This document shows positions 1 to 7,800 of a DNA stretch of 34,116 bases, one piece after another (within the stretch, counting starts at the first letter, position 1; the number at the start of each line of letters is the position of its first letter). Both the position numbers and the translations under genes were made by a program. The notes beneath the pieces are model-generated. The model saw only the letters and a list, made by a program, of their open reading frames with translations, was not told the DNA's origin and made no database searches. The stretch is taken from assembly GCA_020445645.1 (NCBI GenBank), contig JAGRGG010000013.1:15088-49203 (forward strand), given 5' to 3'. Origin of the DNA: Geminicoccaceae bacterium (GTDB taxonomy: Bacteria > Pseudomonadota > Alphaproteobacteria > Geminicoccales > Geminicoccaceae).

Positions 1-348
1 AACCAGATCTGCATCGCCGGGCTCGTCCAGGCGCTGGGCGAGGCGGTGGCGTTCGCCAAGGCGGCGGGGCTCGACACCGACCGGGTGGTCGAGGTGATCT
101 CGAAGGGGGCGGCGCAGAGCTGGCAGATGGAGAACCGCTGGAAGACGATGGCGGCGGGCAGGTTCGACTTCGGCTTCGCCGTCGACTGGATGCGAAAAGA
201 CCTCGGCATCTGCCTGAGCGAGGCGAAGCGCAACGGCTCGCCGCTGCCCGTCACCGCCCTCGTCGACCAGTTCTACCGCCTCGTCCAGCAGCGGGGCGGC
301 GGGCGCTACGATACGTCGAGCCTGATCCTCAACATTGAGAAGCCTTAA
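1..348 (+). CDS. 3-hydroxyisobutyrate dehydrogenase-family protein, C-terminal part
   Basis: The reading frame is open from base 1 and ends at a TAA at 346-348, so the N-terminal Rossmann domain lies outside the window. The visible 115 residues begin NQICIAGLVQALGEAVAFA, which matches the all-alpha C-terminal domain of the 3-hydroxyisobutyrate / 2-hydroxy-3-oxopropionate (tartronate semialdehyde) reductase family. There the conserved N follows the catalytic lysine by a few residues. The later DFGFAVDWMRKDLGICLSEA segment is the typical K-D-L stretch of this family. The enzyme would oxidise or reduce a beta-hydroxyacid with NAD(P). The substrate cannot be told from the C-terminus alone. There is no ATG near the window edge that is needed as a start; an internal ATG would cut into the conserved helix. 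Confidence 0.85.
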   Translation, partial: NQICIAGLVQALGEAVAFAKAAGLDTDRVVEVISKGAAQSWQMENRWKTMAAGRFDFGFAVDWMRKDLGICLSEAKRNGSPLPVTALVDQFYRLVQQRGGGRYDTSSLILNIEKP

Positions 349-368
349 CCCCGGGCAACACAATGGCA

Positions 369-399
369 CCCTTCCATGCTTTCCCCGCAAGGACCATAT
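369..399 (+). promoter_or_regulatory. Possible heat-shock (RpoH-type) promoter of hspQ
   Basis: CCCTTCCA (369-376) and GACCATAT (392-399) are separated by 15 bases. They resemble the sigma-32 consensus (CCCTTGAA, then CCCCATNT). The -35 half has two mismatches in the GAA part, so this is a candidate only. The site is correctly placed upstream of hspQ, a heat-shock gene in E. coli. Confidence 0.35.
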
Positions 400-408
400 T
401 GACGGCAA

Positions 409-466
409 GGGCCGGAATGCCGGCTAGTGGGTTCCGGCCCGTGGGCACGCCCCCTTGCGGGGGTGT
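409..466 (+). promoter_or_regulatory. Two consecutive hairpins in the hspQ leader
   Basis: A perfect 9-bp stem (GGGCCGGAA 409-417 with TTCCGGCCC 432-440) is followed by a second stem (ACGCCCCC 447-454 with GGGGGTGT 459-466, one G-T pair). They end just before the Shine-Dalgarno sequence AGGAGG. No T-tract follows, so a transcription terminator is unlikely. Stabilisation of the transcript or temperature-dependent folding are possible roles, by inference. Confidence 0.45.
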
Positions 467-482
467 CACAGGAGGTAACGAG

Positions 483-812
483 ATGCAGGCCAGCCAAGCC
501 AAATTCCAGATCGGCCAAGTCGTGCGCCACCGCACCTACCCGTTCCGGGGGGTGATCTTCGACGTGGACCCGAAGTTCGCCAACAGCGAGGAGTGGTACG
601 AGTCGATCCCGGAAGAGGTCCGGCCGAAGAAGGACCAGCCCTTCTACCACCTGCTCGCCGAGAACGCCGAGAACTACTACGTCGCCTACGTGAGCGAGCA
701 GAACCTGCTCGTCGACGAGGACGGCGCGCCCGTCGACCATCCCCAGGTGGGCGAGCTGTTCGAGGCGGCGCCGGGTGGGCTCTACCGACCCAAGCACGTC
801 AACGTCCACTAG
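483..812 (+). CDS. hspQ: Heat shock protein HspQ
   Basis: The 109-residue protein matches the HspQ/YccV family (hemimethylated-DNA-binding-like fold), the full usual length. Recognisable family signatures are [20 protein letters not shown] near the N-terminus, the [11 protein letters not shown] segment, and [10 protein letters not shown] with [10 protein letters not shown] near residues 58-80. In E. coli HspQ is a small cytoplasmic heat-shock protein that stimulates Lon protease and is itself a Lon substrate; that role is inferred here. The ATG at 483 is chosen because AGGAGG sits 7-8 bases upstream. An in-frame start at 363 would add 40 residues that the family lacks. A hairpin terminator follows the gene. 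Confidence 0.93.
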   Translation: MQASQAKFQIGQVVRHRTYPFRGVIFDVDPKFANSEEWYESIPEEVRPKKDQPFYHLLAENAENYYVAYVSEQNLLVDEDGAPVDHPQVGELFEAAPGGLYRPKHVNVH

Positions 813-826
813 AGGCCCTGCGGGGG

Positions 827-852
827 CGGCGGCCGGAACCCTCCGGCCGTCG
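827..852 (+). terminator. Hairpin terminator after hspQ
   Basis: A GC-rich stem of about 11 bp (CGGCCGGA 830-837 paired with TCCGGCCG 842-849, extended on both sides) with an ACCC loop stands 15 bases after the hspQ stop. It is followed by a modest T-containing run (TCGTTCGTCGTTCG), so termination may be partial. Confidence 0.55.
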
Positions 853-933
853 TTCGTCGTTCGGGGGCAGGCTGTTCAACGCGATCCGCCCGCACTAGAG
901 TGCACGGCCCAACGCCCAAGGACGAGAAGGCCC

Positions 934-1593
934 ATGAAGTTCTTCATCGACACCGCCGACATCGACCAGATCCGCGACCTCGCCGGTTCGGGGCTCGTCG
1001 ACGGCGTGACGACGAACCCCTCCCTGGTCGCCAAGAGCGGCCGCAACTTCCTCGAGGTGATCGAGGAGATCTGCGGCATCGTCGACGGCCCCGTGAGCGC
1101 CGAGGTCGCGGCCCTGGACCACGCGACCATGCTGAAGGAGGGGCGCAGGCTCGCCCAGATCGCCGGCAACGTCTGCGTCAAGGTGCCGCTTACCTGGGAC
1201 GGGCTGAAGACCACGAGGGCGCTCGCCGACGAGGGCACCCCCGTCAACGTCACCCTGTGCTTCTCGGCGGCGCAGGCGATCCTGGCGGCGAAGGCCGGCG
1301 CCGCCTTCGTCTCGCCCTTCGTCGGCCGCCTCGACGACATCGGCCACGAGGGCATGGACCTGATCGCCGACATCGTCGAGATCTTCGCCGCCTACCCCGA
1401 CACGATCGACACCGAAGTGCTCGTCGCCTCGGTGCGCACCCCCGTCCACGTCATCCAGGCGGCGAAGATGGGCGCCCACGTCGCCACCCTGCCCCCCGCC
1501 GTGCTCCGCCAGCTCGCCCTCCACCCGCTCACCGACAAGGGGCTCGCCGCCTTCGTCAAGGACTGGGAAGGCACGGGCCAGAGCATCCTCTAG
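934..1593 (+). CDS. tal: Small transaldolase / fructose-6-phosphate aldolase family
   Basis: The 219-residue protein is a single-domain class I aldolase of the TalC/MipB (short transaldolase) type, which is usually about 215-220 residues. The start [13 protein letters not shown] and the [12 protein letters not shown] segment (residues 25-36) are family hallmarks. The Schiff-base lysine is K83 in CVKVPLT. The enzyme transfers dihydroxyacetone units between sugar phosphates in the pentose phosphate pathway, in the cytoplasm; some relatives act instead as fructose-6-phosphate aldolases. An AGAAGG ribosome site lies upstream of the ATG at 934. The next gene starts 7 bases after its stop, so the two are probably cotranscribed. 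Confidence 0.93.
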   Translation: MKFFIDTADIDQIRDLAGSGLVDGVTTNPSLVAKSGRNFLEVIEEICGIVDGPVSAEVAALDHATMLKEGRRLAQIAGNVCVKVPLTWDGLKTTRALADEGTPVNVTLCFSAAQAILAAKAGAAFVSPFVGRLDDIGHEGMDLIADIVEIFAAYPDTIDTEVLVASVRTPVHVIQAAKMGAHVATLPPAVLRQLALHPLTDKGLAAFVKDWEGTGQSIL

Positions 1594-1600
1594 GGACCCC

Positions 1601-2062
1601 ATGTTCGCGCAACTCGGCCAGCTCCTCGGCCTCGCCGCCGACCCCTCGACCCCCGCCGACCCCCAAGCCCGCGTCAGGCTGGCGACCGCCGCCCTCATGA
1701 TCGAGGCCGCCCGGATGGACGGCCGCCTCGACGCCGCCGAGCAGGACGCGATCCACGGCCTCCTGCGCGAACGCTTCGCCCTGGGCGACGCCGAGGCCGA
1801 CGCCCTCGTCGACGCGGCCGGGGCGGCGGCGGCGGACAGCGCCGGCTGGCAGGGCTTCACCCGCACCCTCGTCGACGGCCTCGACCCGGACGAGCGGGTC
1901 GGGATCGTCGAGATGATGTGGGAGGTGGCCTACGCCGACGGCGTGCTCCACGACCTGGAGGCGAGCCTCATGCGCCGCCTCGGCGGTCTCCTCTACGTGG
2001 GCGAACGCGACCGGGGGGAAGCGCGCAAGCGGGTGCTGCGCCGCCTGGGGCTCGATCACTGA
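1601..2062 (+). CDS. TerB-fold protein
   Basis: This is a 153-residue all-helical protein of the TerB / DjlA-N-terminal type. Two acidic helical motifs typical of the fold are visible: MIEAARMDGRLDAAEQDAI at about residues 32-50 and VAYADGVLHDLEASLMRRL at about 107-127. Both carry the A-D-G/D-x-x-E metal-binding-like pattern. The family name comes from tellurite resistance, but most chromosomal members have unknown roles and none is implied here. No signal peptide or membrane segment is seen, so it should be cytoplasmic. It begins 7 bases after tal and ends just before a strong bidirectional hairpin. Confidence 0.8.
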   Translation: MFAQLGQLLGLAADPSTPADPQARVRLATAALMIEAARMDGRLDAAEQDAIHGLLRERFALGDAEADALVDAAGAAAADSAGWQGFTRTLVDGLDPDERVGIVEMMWEVAYADGVLHDLEASLMRRLGGLLYVGERDRGEARKRVLRRLGLDH

Positions 2063-2073
2063 AGCCTGAGCCG

Positions 2074-2105
2074 TTACGCTTCGCGCCCGCGGACGCGAAG
2101 CGTAA
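2074..2105. terminator. Bidirectional hairpin between converging genes
   Basis: A perfect 12-bp inverted repeat (TTACGCTTCGCG 2074-2085 and CGCGAAGCGTAA 2094-2105) with an 8-base loop lies between the terB-type gene and the end of the PEP carboxylase gene. It has A/T at the base on both sides and can serve both transcripts. Its right half is nearly identical to a segment at 29115-29131. Confidence 0.65.
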
Positions 2106-2107
2106 TC

Positions 2108-5077
2108 TCACCCGAACGCCCCGATGTGGTGGATGATCCCCGACCCCAGCCGCCGGATCAGGTCGTAGTCGCGGCTGATCGGGCGGAACAGGGTCTCGTG
2201 CTCGGCGGCGTAGGACTGGGCGCCGTTGGCGCCGCAGGTGGCGGGCTCGCCGTAGTCGAGGGCCTCCATGCTGCCGGTGAGCGGGAACACCTCGGCCAGC
2301 AGGTCGAGGGCGGACTCCACGTCGAGGCGCATGAGGCGCATGACGAGCTCGTCGTGGGTGGTCGCGTGGCGGTCGCTGAAGTCGGGGACGTGGATCGCCT
2401 TCAGCATCAGCGACTGGATGAGCGCGATCCGAAGGGCGTGCATGACGTGGAGGTTGTCGCGGGTCTCCTCGTCGATGGCGATCGGCTTCTCGCCGGTCTC
2501 GCGGGTCATCCGCCGGTGCTCGCGCAAGGCGCGGGCGAGGTCGGTGTAGTCGCGGGCGAAGACGCGGAAGATCCGCCCGAGCCGGTCGTGCAGGCGCATG
2601 GCCTCGACGAAGTCGCCGACGGTGCGCAGCTCCTTCGCCAGCGCCTCGTCGCGCTCGAGCTGCGCCCGGCGCAGCCAGACGCCGGGGTCGAACAGGGCGA
2701 GGTAGGCTTCGAGCACGTCGAGGTCGGTGAACTTGAAGGCGTGCTCGACCATGTTGAGCAGGCACCGAAAGCGCGGGCTCTCGCGGTAGAGGGCGTGGAA
2801 GCGCTCGGGGTCCTTGTCGACCGCCTGCCCGACGCCGCCGATCGTGTTGCCCAGGATGCCCAGCTGCTGGAGGATCGCGTTGTGCGGGATGGCGCGGATC
2901 TGGGACGGGTGCTCGAGCGGCTTCTCGGCGCCCCGGTCGTGCTGGCGCTTCATCGCGCGCGAGCCGGTGGGGTAGAGGAGGTTGACCCCGAACGCGCCGA
3001 GGAAGGTGGCGTAGCAGGGGTCGTCGATCACGCTCCGGTTGAACTGGCGGACGGCGGCGAAGAACTCGTCGGTGTAGAGGCGCTGGGCGTAGAGGGGGTC
3101 GGCCTCGCCTTCGGGCATCTCGTTCGCGGGCGCCAGGACGTGCTCGACGGCGCGGGTCAGCATCGCAAGGGCGCTCTCCCCGGCGAGGAACCACAGGTAG
3201 CCGTCGCCGCCCTGGAAGGAGGTTTCCTGGACGAGGCGGACCCCGGCCGCCTCGAAGCGGCGGCGCGATTCGGGGGTGTCGTAGTAGCGGAAGCGGTCGA
3301 CGACGCTCTCGGGGTGGGCGCCCCGGCCGATGCTCTCGCCGTGGGTGTCGAAGACGAGAAGTTCGATCCCCTCCAGCCCGTGCGCCTTCAGGGCGTCGAC
3401 GAGGTCGAGCCTGAGGCGCTCGATCATGAAGGAGGCGGCGGGCTGGCCGATGAAGCGGCCGGCGTCGGAGAAGCCGGTCTGGATGCACATCCTGCCTCGT
3501 GCCCGCAGGTAGTCGCGGTAGGGCTCGAAGGCGAGCACCTCGCGCATCAGGTCGGCGCCGTGCTCCAGCGCCTTCGCCGTCTCGAACAGGGGCGAGATGT
3601 CGACCCTTTTGTCGACCCCGAAGAGCTTCGCGTAGTAGAGCGCCGTAAGCAGGGTGAGCGGCGTCTCGGTCTCGGCGATGAGGAAGCGGATCGGCTCGCT
3701 GCCGTCGAGGTGCTTTAAGACCTGCTGGATCAGCATGAAGACGCGGGGCGCCGTCGCCCGCTCGCCCGCGAGCGAGCCGAAGTTGATCGTCTGCGGCTTC
3801 GCCTTGACGATCAGCTCCGCCACGTCGTGCAGGTAGCTCAGGCGGTGGGTGGGGTCGTCCGGCTGGCGTTCCATGCCGATCGTCTTGCGGATCGCGTTGT
3901 GGAGCTGGATCGCGTTGATCCGGAAGTGCGAGCGGGCGGCGCAGAGCCCCTGCGTTGCGATCTCGCTCCTGAGGACGAAGAGGGCGCGCTTCGTCTCGGG
4001 CAGGGCGGCGGCCTTGAGCGCCCGCTCGACGAGGGCGCGCAGGATGGCGGCGTCGGCGAGGCGCTCCTCGCCCTTGCCGACGACGGCGCGGGCGAGCGCG
4101 GCGAGGTCGGCCTCGAAGGAGGGGTCGCCGCCCTTCAGCGCCGCGAAGCCCCTGCACTCCTCCTCGAGGTTGCGGATGGCGAGCGCGAGCTTGGCCTCGA
4201 TCAGTTCGAGCGTGCCGTTGAGGGCGCCGCCGTCGCCCATCCCCCGGACGCGGCGCACGGCGTTCCGGTAGTAGCGCAACTGGCTCGCCTGGACGATCAT
4301 CCGCTTGGAAAGCGTCACCGTCCAGCCGATGTCGGAGCGCCCGTCGGTGTCGTAGCCGACCCAGGAGGCGATGCTGACGAGGCGCGGCACGACCTTCAAC
4401 GCCGCCTCCTCGCCGAAGCGGGCGACGGCGAGGTCGAAGAGCCAGCCGTAGAGGGTGTGGAGGGCGGCGCGCAGGTTGGCGATCGCCTCCATCGACCAGG
4501 CGTGCTCGACGTCGAGGCCGAGGTCGGCCTCGGGCCGGTGCGCCCGCGCCTCGACCCGGCCGAGAAGGTCCTCCCGCCCGGCGTCGTCCAGGGGCTCGCC
4601 GTCCTTGCGGCCGGTGGCGAGGGTCACGAGGTCGCGGGAGAGGTCGAGGGAGAGGCTGAAGGTGGGGTGGGCCGTGATGACGAAGCCGAAATGGACCCGC
4701 TCGACGAGGTCCTTGAAGGCGGCGAGGTCGCCCGATTCGCCCAGCGCGCCCTCGACCAGCGCCACGACCCGCCGCCGGTTCGCGTCCGGGTCCATCTCGC
4801 CCAGGTAGGCGCGGATGCGCTCGGCGCGCTTGAGAAAGGCGCGGGCCGTGAGGCGTCTTAGGATCGCGTCGACCCCCCGCTCGTCGAGGCGACCCCCGAT
4901 CAGGTCGCGCAGGATGTCGTAGGCCAGGAGCCTGATCGGGTTCGCGTGCGGGTTGACGTCGACCCTGTCGCGGTGCTCGCGCAGGCGCCCGGTGAGACGG
5001 TCCAGACGGTCGCCGACCTTGGCGCCGGTCTCGGGGACGGCGGGCTGCAGCGTCGTGATCTTCGCGGCCTTGACCAT
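2108..5077 (-). CDS. ppc: Divergent phosphoenolpyruvate carboxylase
   Basis: The 989-residue protein follows the PEP carboxylase plan, which would make oxaloacetate from PEP and bicarbonate. The first active-site block is present as VITAHPT (H137). A Mg/phosphate block is present as SWVGYDTDGRSDI (about 238-250), and a GFSDAGRFIG block (535-544) stands for the usual GYSDSGKDAG. Other blocks differ. The glycine/arginine loop reads HGESIGRGA (579-587) instead of HGRGGxxGRGG, losing one conserved arginine and two residues. The protein ends IIHHIGAFG, not in the usual RNTG C-terminus. Long, atypical homologues of this kind are known to me from Rhodospirillales. Fold assignment is safe; activity is inferred. 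The start at 5077 is the first good ATG, and a weak AGGGAT site precedes it. Confidence 0.85.
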   Translation of the reverse strand: MVKAAKITTLQPAVPETGAKVGDRLDRLTGRLREHRDRVDVNPHANPIRLLAYDILRDLIGGRLDERGVDAILRRLTARAFLKRAERIRAYLGEMDPDANRRRVVALVEGALGESGDLAAFKDLVERVHFGFVITAHPTFSLSLDLSRDLVTLATGRKDGEPLDDAGREDLLGRVEARAHRPEADLGLDVEHAWSMEAIANLRAALHTLYGWLFDLAVARFGEEAALKVVPRLVSIASWVGYDTDGRSDIGWTVTLSKRMIVQASQLRYYRNAVRRVRGMGDGGALNGTLELIEAKLALAIRNLEEECRGFAALKGGDPSFEADLAALARAVVGKGEERLADAAILRALVERALKAAALPETKRALFVLRSEIATQGLCAARSHFRINAIQLHNAIRKTIGMERQPDDPTHRLSYLHDVAELIVKAKPQTINFGSLAGERATAPRVFMLIQQVLKHLDGSEPIRFLIAETETPLTLLTALYYAKLFGVDKRVDISPLFETAKALEHGADLMREVLAFEPYRDYLRARGRMCIQTGFSDAGRFIGQPAASFMIERLRLDLVDALKAHGLEGIELLVFDTHGESIGRGAHPESVVDRFRYYDTPESRRRFEAAGVRLVQETSFQGGDGYLWFLAGESALAMLTRAVEHVLAPANEMPEGEADPLYAQRLYTDEFFAAVRQFNRSVIDDPCYATFLGAFGVNLLYPTGSRAMKRQHDRGAEKPLEHPSQIRAIPHNAILQQLGILGNTIGGVGQAVDKDPERFHALYRESPRFRCLLNMVEHAFKFTDLDVLEAYLALFDPGVWLRRAQLERDEALAKELRTVGDFVEAMRLHDRLGRIFRVFARDYTDLARALREHRRMTRETGEKPIAIDEETRDNLHVMHALRIALIQSLMLKAIHVPDFSDRHATTHDELVMRLMRLDVESALDLLAEVFPLTGSMEALDYGEPATCGANGAQSYAAEHETLFRPISRDYDLIRRLGSGIIHHIGAFG

Positions 5078-5160
5078 GGGGGATCCCTACCTCTCCATAC
5101 GGCGGTGCGGCGGGGCTGCATCGCCGGCAGGGGAACGCCCCCCATGGTCCCCCTCCCGGC

Positions 5161-5188
5161 TTGACCCCGTGCCAGGGCCTCCTAGGCT
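5161..5188 (+). promoter_or_regulatory. Candidate sigma-70 promoter
   Basis: TTGACC (5161-5166) and TAGGCT (5183-5188) are spaced by 16 bases, about 40 bases before the SYLF gene start. The -35 is close to consensus; the -10 is weak. Confidence 0.4.
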
Positions 5189-5229
5189 CGCCTGCCGAAC
5201 CTGCCTGAGCCTGTTTCGCGGGAGACCGG

Positions 5230-5904
5230 ATGCCGCGCAAGCCCCTATGGGTCCTTCTCGCCATCTTTTGCCTGTCGTTCCCGAGGACGGCCCCGGCGCA
5301 GAGCGAGCCCGAGGCGGTCGTGCGAAAGGCGACCGCCGTCCTGCACGCCTTCCTGGAGGGCGAGCAGGGGGTGCACATGCGGCGCTACGTCCAGAACGCC
5401 TACGGGGTCATGGTCTTTCCCGAGATGCTGCGGGCGGGCTTTCTCATCGGCGCCGAGCACGGGCTCGGCGTCTTCCTCACCCGCGACCCGGCGAGCGGGG
5501 CGTGGCGCGGCCCGGCCTATTTCGAGATCTTCGGCGGCAGCATCGGCCTCCAGCTCGGCGGGCAGAGCACCGACGTGGTGCTCGCCGTCATGAACAGGGG
5601 GGCCGTCGACAAGCTGGTCAGATCGCGCTTCAAGCTCGGCGCCGACGTCAGCATGGCCGTCGGGCGCGTCGGCGGCACGATCGGCGCCGGCACGACCGTC
5701 AACCTCGGCGAGGACGTCTACGTCTTCGCCATGAGCCGGGGCCTCTACGGCGGGGTCGCCCTCGACGGCTCGGTCGTGGTGCCGCGCGAGGACTGGACCT
5801 CCGCCTATTTCGGCCGACCCGTGCAGACCGTGCCGGTGCTGCGCGGCGAGGAGACGCCGCCGCCCTCCACCCGCGACCTGATGGCCGCCCTCGACCTGTT
5901 CTAG
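5230..5904 (+). CDS. Exported SYLF (Ysc84-type) lipid-binding domain protein
   Basis: The 224-residue protein has an N-terminal signal peptide, with a hydrophobic stretch over residues 5-17 and a likely cut after APA at about 21-23. The mature part is a SYLF/Ysc84 domain: VMVFPEMLRAGFLIGAEHG around residues 59-77, then glycine-rich strands FEIFGGSIGLQLGGQ and an IGAGTTVNLGEDVYVFAMSRG segment. In eukaryotes this domain binds lipids and actin. Bacterial exported members are common but poorly understood, so no pathway is assigned. It has its own likely promoter and is divergent from ppc. A second exported or anchored protein follows 30 bases later. Confidence 0.85.
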   Translation: MPRKPLWVLLAIFCLSFPRTAPAQSEPEAVVRKATAVLHAFLEGEQGVHMRRYVQNAYGVMVFPEMLRAGFLIGAEHGLGVFLTRDPASGAWRGPAYFEIFGGSIGLQLGGQSTDVVLAVMNRGAVDKLVRSRFKLGADVSMAVGRVGGTIGAGTTVNLGEDVYVFAMSRGLYGGVALDGSVVVPREDWTSAYFGRPVQTVPVLRGEETPPPSTRDLMAALDLF

Positions 5905-5934
5905 GTCTTACCCCGTCCTTGCCCGGAGCCCGCC

Positions 5935-6612
5935 TTGCGCCCTCTTTGGATCGTCCTCGCCCTTCTCGCCGTCCTCGGCACCGGCTACGCCGCCTACAGC
6001 CTGACGGCCGCCCCACCGCCCGCCGAACAGGGCTCCTCGGACGCGCTCGCCGGCGCCGTCGCCGAGATCGCCGAGCGCGACGCCGCGGCGACGGCGACGC
6101 TTCGTGAACGCTACCCGGCGCTCGCCGACCCCGACCTCGGGCGGCAGGTCGGCGCCGACGCGACGCGAGCGGACGTGGAGGCGCGGCGGCGGGCGCTCGA
6201 AGCGGCGGCGGAGGCGCTGCGCCGGTCGCGGCCGGAGCTGCGGGCGATGCAGGACGGGCTCGCCGCCGACCTGCCCCTGATCCTGGAGCGGAACGGGGTG
6301 GCGCCCGAGACGCGGCAGGCGCTGATCCAGGGCTTCACGGGCCGCGAGGCGTCGGGGACGAACCTTACCCTGGCGCTCGCGGACGCCACCGAGGCGGCCT
6401 ACGGGGCGGAGGCGGCGCTGCTCGCCCTCCTCGACGAGGCGTGGGGGACGTGGCGGCGCGGCGAGAACGGGCTCGTCTTCGAGGATCCGGCGGACCAGGC
6501 CCGCTTCGACGACCTGCGCGCCCGGACGCTCGAAGCGCAGGGCGCGCGGCGGGATCGGCTCGACGAATGGCAGAGCCATCGGCGGCGGCTGATGCAGGCC
6601 TTCGGCGGCTGA
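5935..6612 (+). CDS. Membrane-anchored or exported protein of unknown function
   Basis: The 225-residue protein begins with a TTG codon (MRPLWIVLALLAVLGTGYAAY). A GGAG ribosome site lies about 8 bases upstream and no better start exists nearby. Residues 4-21 form one membrane segment or an uncleaved signal. The rest is alanine- and arginine-rich, predicted from composition to be long helices with heptad-like spacing, which suggests a periplasmic coiled-coil protein. I do not recognise a family. It follows the SYLF gene closely on the same strand and is probably cotranscribed with it, which hints at an envelope role. It converges with the next gene, 19 bases away. Confidence 0.6.
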   Translation: MRPLWIVLALLAVLGTGYAAYSLTAAPPPAEQGSSDALAGAVAEIAERDAAATATLRERYPALADPDLGRQVGADATRADVEARRRALEAAAEALRRSRPELRAMQDGLAADLPLILERNGVAPETRQALIQGFTGREASGTNLTLALADATEAAYGAEAALLALLDEAWGTWRRGENGLVFEDPADQARFDDLRARTLEAQGARRDRLDEWQSHRRRLMQAFGG

Positions 6613-6631
6613 ACGCAGGGGGGCGGGACGC

Positions 6632-7126
6632 TCAGGCGGCGTGCCGGAAGGGCGCTTGACCCTCTCCGGAAGGCTCGGGCTTCGGCGGGGCCGCCATCGT
6701 GGCGCGGGCCTTCAGGTAGGCGCCGATCGCGGCGAGGTCGGCCTCGCCGCCGCCGAAGATGTGGCGGTACATCTCGAGGAACATGTCGACCGTGTCGGCG
6801 AGGCCCCAGGGCCTGCCGTCGCGGCGCAGGCGGTGGGTGATGACGGCGGCGGCCAGATCGTCGCGGAACTGCTCGACGACGCGGGGGGGTGCCCCCGCTT
6901 TGTCGAACAGGACCGCGATGAGGCGCAGAGCGCGGCCGGTCTCGAAGGCGCCCTTGGGCTCGCTGAGGCCGGCCAAGCGGTGCATGGCGAAGACCAGCGA
7001 CTCGCCGGGGCCGAGGGGAAGGCCGTCCTCGGACAGGCCGCCCGCGCGCCTGCCGCCCGTGAAGGGCTGGCCCAAGACCCCGGCGCGGAACGCGCGCTGC
7101 GGATCGTCCTGCGGCGAGAGCGGCAT
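6632..7126 (-). CDS. Hypothetical protein downstream of the sox operon
   Basis: A 164-residue soluble protein, starting MPLSPQDDPQRAF. The ATG at 7126 has an AGGACC-like site upstream. The open frame continues further upstream, but only through the soxG terminator region, so this start is preferred. No signal peptide or membrane segment is visible. The centre (FRDDLAAAVITHRLRRDG, then WGLADTVDMFLEMYRHIFGG) looks helical. I do not recognise the family. It is on the same strand as soxBDAG but separated from soxG by a hairpin with a short T/A tail, so it may be transcribed separately. Confidence 0.55.
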   Translation of the reverse strand: MPLSPQDDPQRAFRAGVLGQPFTGGRRAGGLSEDGLPLGPGESLVFAMHRLAGLSEPKGAFETGRALRLIAVLFDKAGAPPRVVEQFRDDLAAAVITHRLRRDGRPWGLADTVDMFLEMYRHIFGGGEADLAAIGAYLKARATMAAPPKPEPSGEGQAPFRHAA

Positions 7127-7211
7127 CGGTCCTGCGGTCCCCTGTCCGGCGGCGAAATTGTCGGAAAGCCTGACAGTTTTACGGGCGGTCGCGGGAACAG
7201 GGCAAGCGATT

Positions 7212-7232
7212 AAGAGGCCGGGAACGGGCCTC
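7212..7232 (-). terminator. Terminator of the sox operon
   Basis: On the minus strand GAGGCC (7232-7227), a 7-base loop and GGCCTC (7219-7214) form a perfect 6-bp stem followed by TTAAT. The stem begins at the soxG stop codon. Confidence 0.5.
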
Positions 7233-7800
7233 AGGCGGCGACGCCGAACTCCCGCCCCGCCTCGACCAGAAGCCCCCAGACGTAGGGGGCAAACGAACGG
7301 TTGACGAGGATGAGAATGCTGTTCGCCTTGAAGGCGAGAACCACGTCGGCCTTGCCGAAGACCGTGCGGGTGGCGAAGCCGGCGGCCGCCCGCTCCGGGT
7401 GCAGGTCGACGGGGCAGGCGGCGGCCAGCACGTCGCGGCGGGCAGGCCCCTCGACCTCGATGGCGGCAAAACGCATCGACAGGTCGACGAGCGCGTGGGG
7501 CTCGTCCCCGAACGCGCCGTCGAGCCCCGCCAGCATCGCCGGCCCCTCGCCTTCCCCGCCCAGGAGCAGCCACTCGTCCGGGCCGAGCTTCAGGGCGAGA
7601 CTGGCGCCCTCGCCCGTCATTCGGTTCATGTCCGTCGGCAGGCCGTGGCCGAACGCCCCCCCCGCCGACCGCGCCACGGGGTCCCCGCCGCGCAGGTCGA
7701 GGACGGCGAGGCCGCTGCGGTCGGAAAGGCGCAGGCCGGCGTTCGCCGCCTGCGGGCGGGGGGCGTCGGCGAGCGCCGAGCGGAAGACGGGCTCAGCCAT
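7231..7800 (-). CDS. soxG: Sarcosine oxidase gamma subunit
   Basis: The 189-residue protein matches the SoxG family in length and in its closing region (VFGKADVVLAFKANSILI, then VWGLLVEAGREFGV). It also has the LGPDEWLLLG motif shared with the aminomethyltransferase-like fold of SoxG. It is the structural fourth subunit of the alpha-beta-gamma-delta sarcosine oxidase, in the cytoplasm. I place the start at 7800 (MAEPVFRSAL), not at 7824, because AAGGAAAG sits about 7 bases before it while the upstream ATG has no ribosome site. With this start soxG overlaps the end of soxA by 8 bases, as in a translationally coupled operon. Confidence 0.88.
   Translation of the reverse strand: MAEPVFRSALADAPRPQAANAGLRLSDRSGLAVLDLRGGDPVARSAGGAFGHGLPTDMNRMTGEGASLALKLGPDEWLLLGGEGEGPAMLAGLDGAFGDEPHALVDLSMRFAAIEVEGPARRDVLAAACPVDLHPERAAAGFATRTVFGKADVVLAFKANSILILVNRSFAPYVWGLLVEAGREFGVAA

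Noticed and set aside
7140-7190. Short stem GTCGG/CCTGAC with a T-run as a plus-strand terminator
   Set aside because: Only about five pairs with a G-T pair, and no plus-strand gene needs it.
6632-7573. Longer 313-codon version of the hypothetical gene after soxG
   Set aside because: The upstream part is antisense-frame overlap with soxG and crosses the sox terminator; the start at 7126 is preferred.
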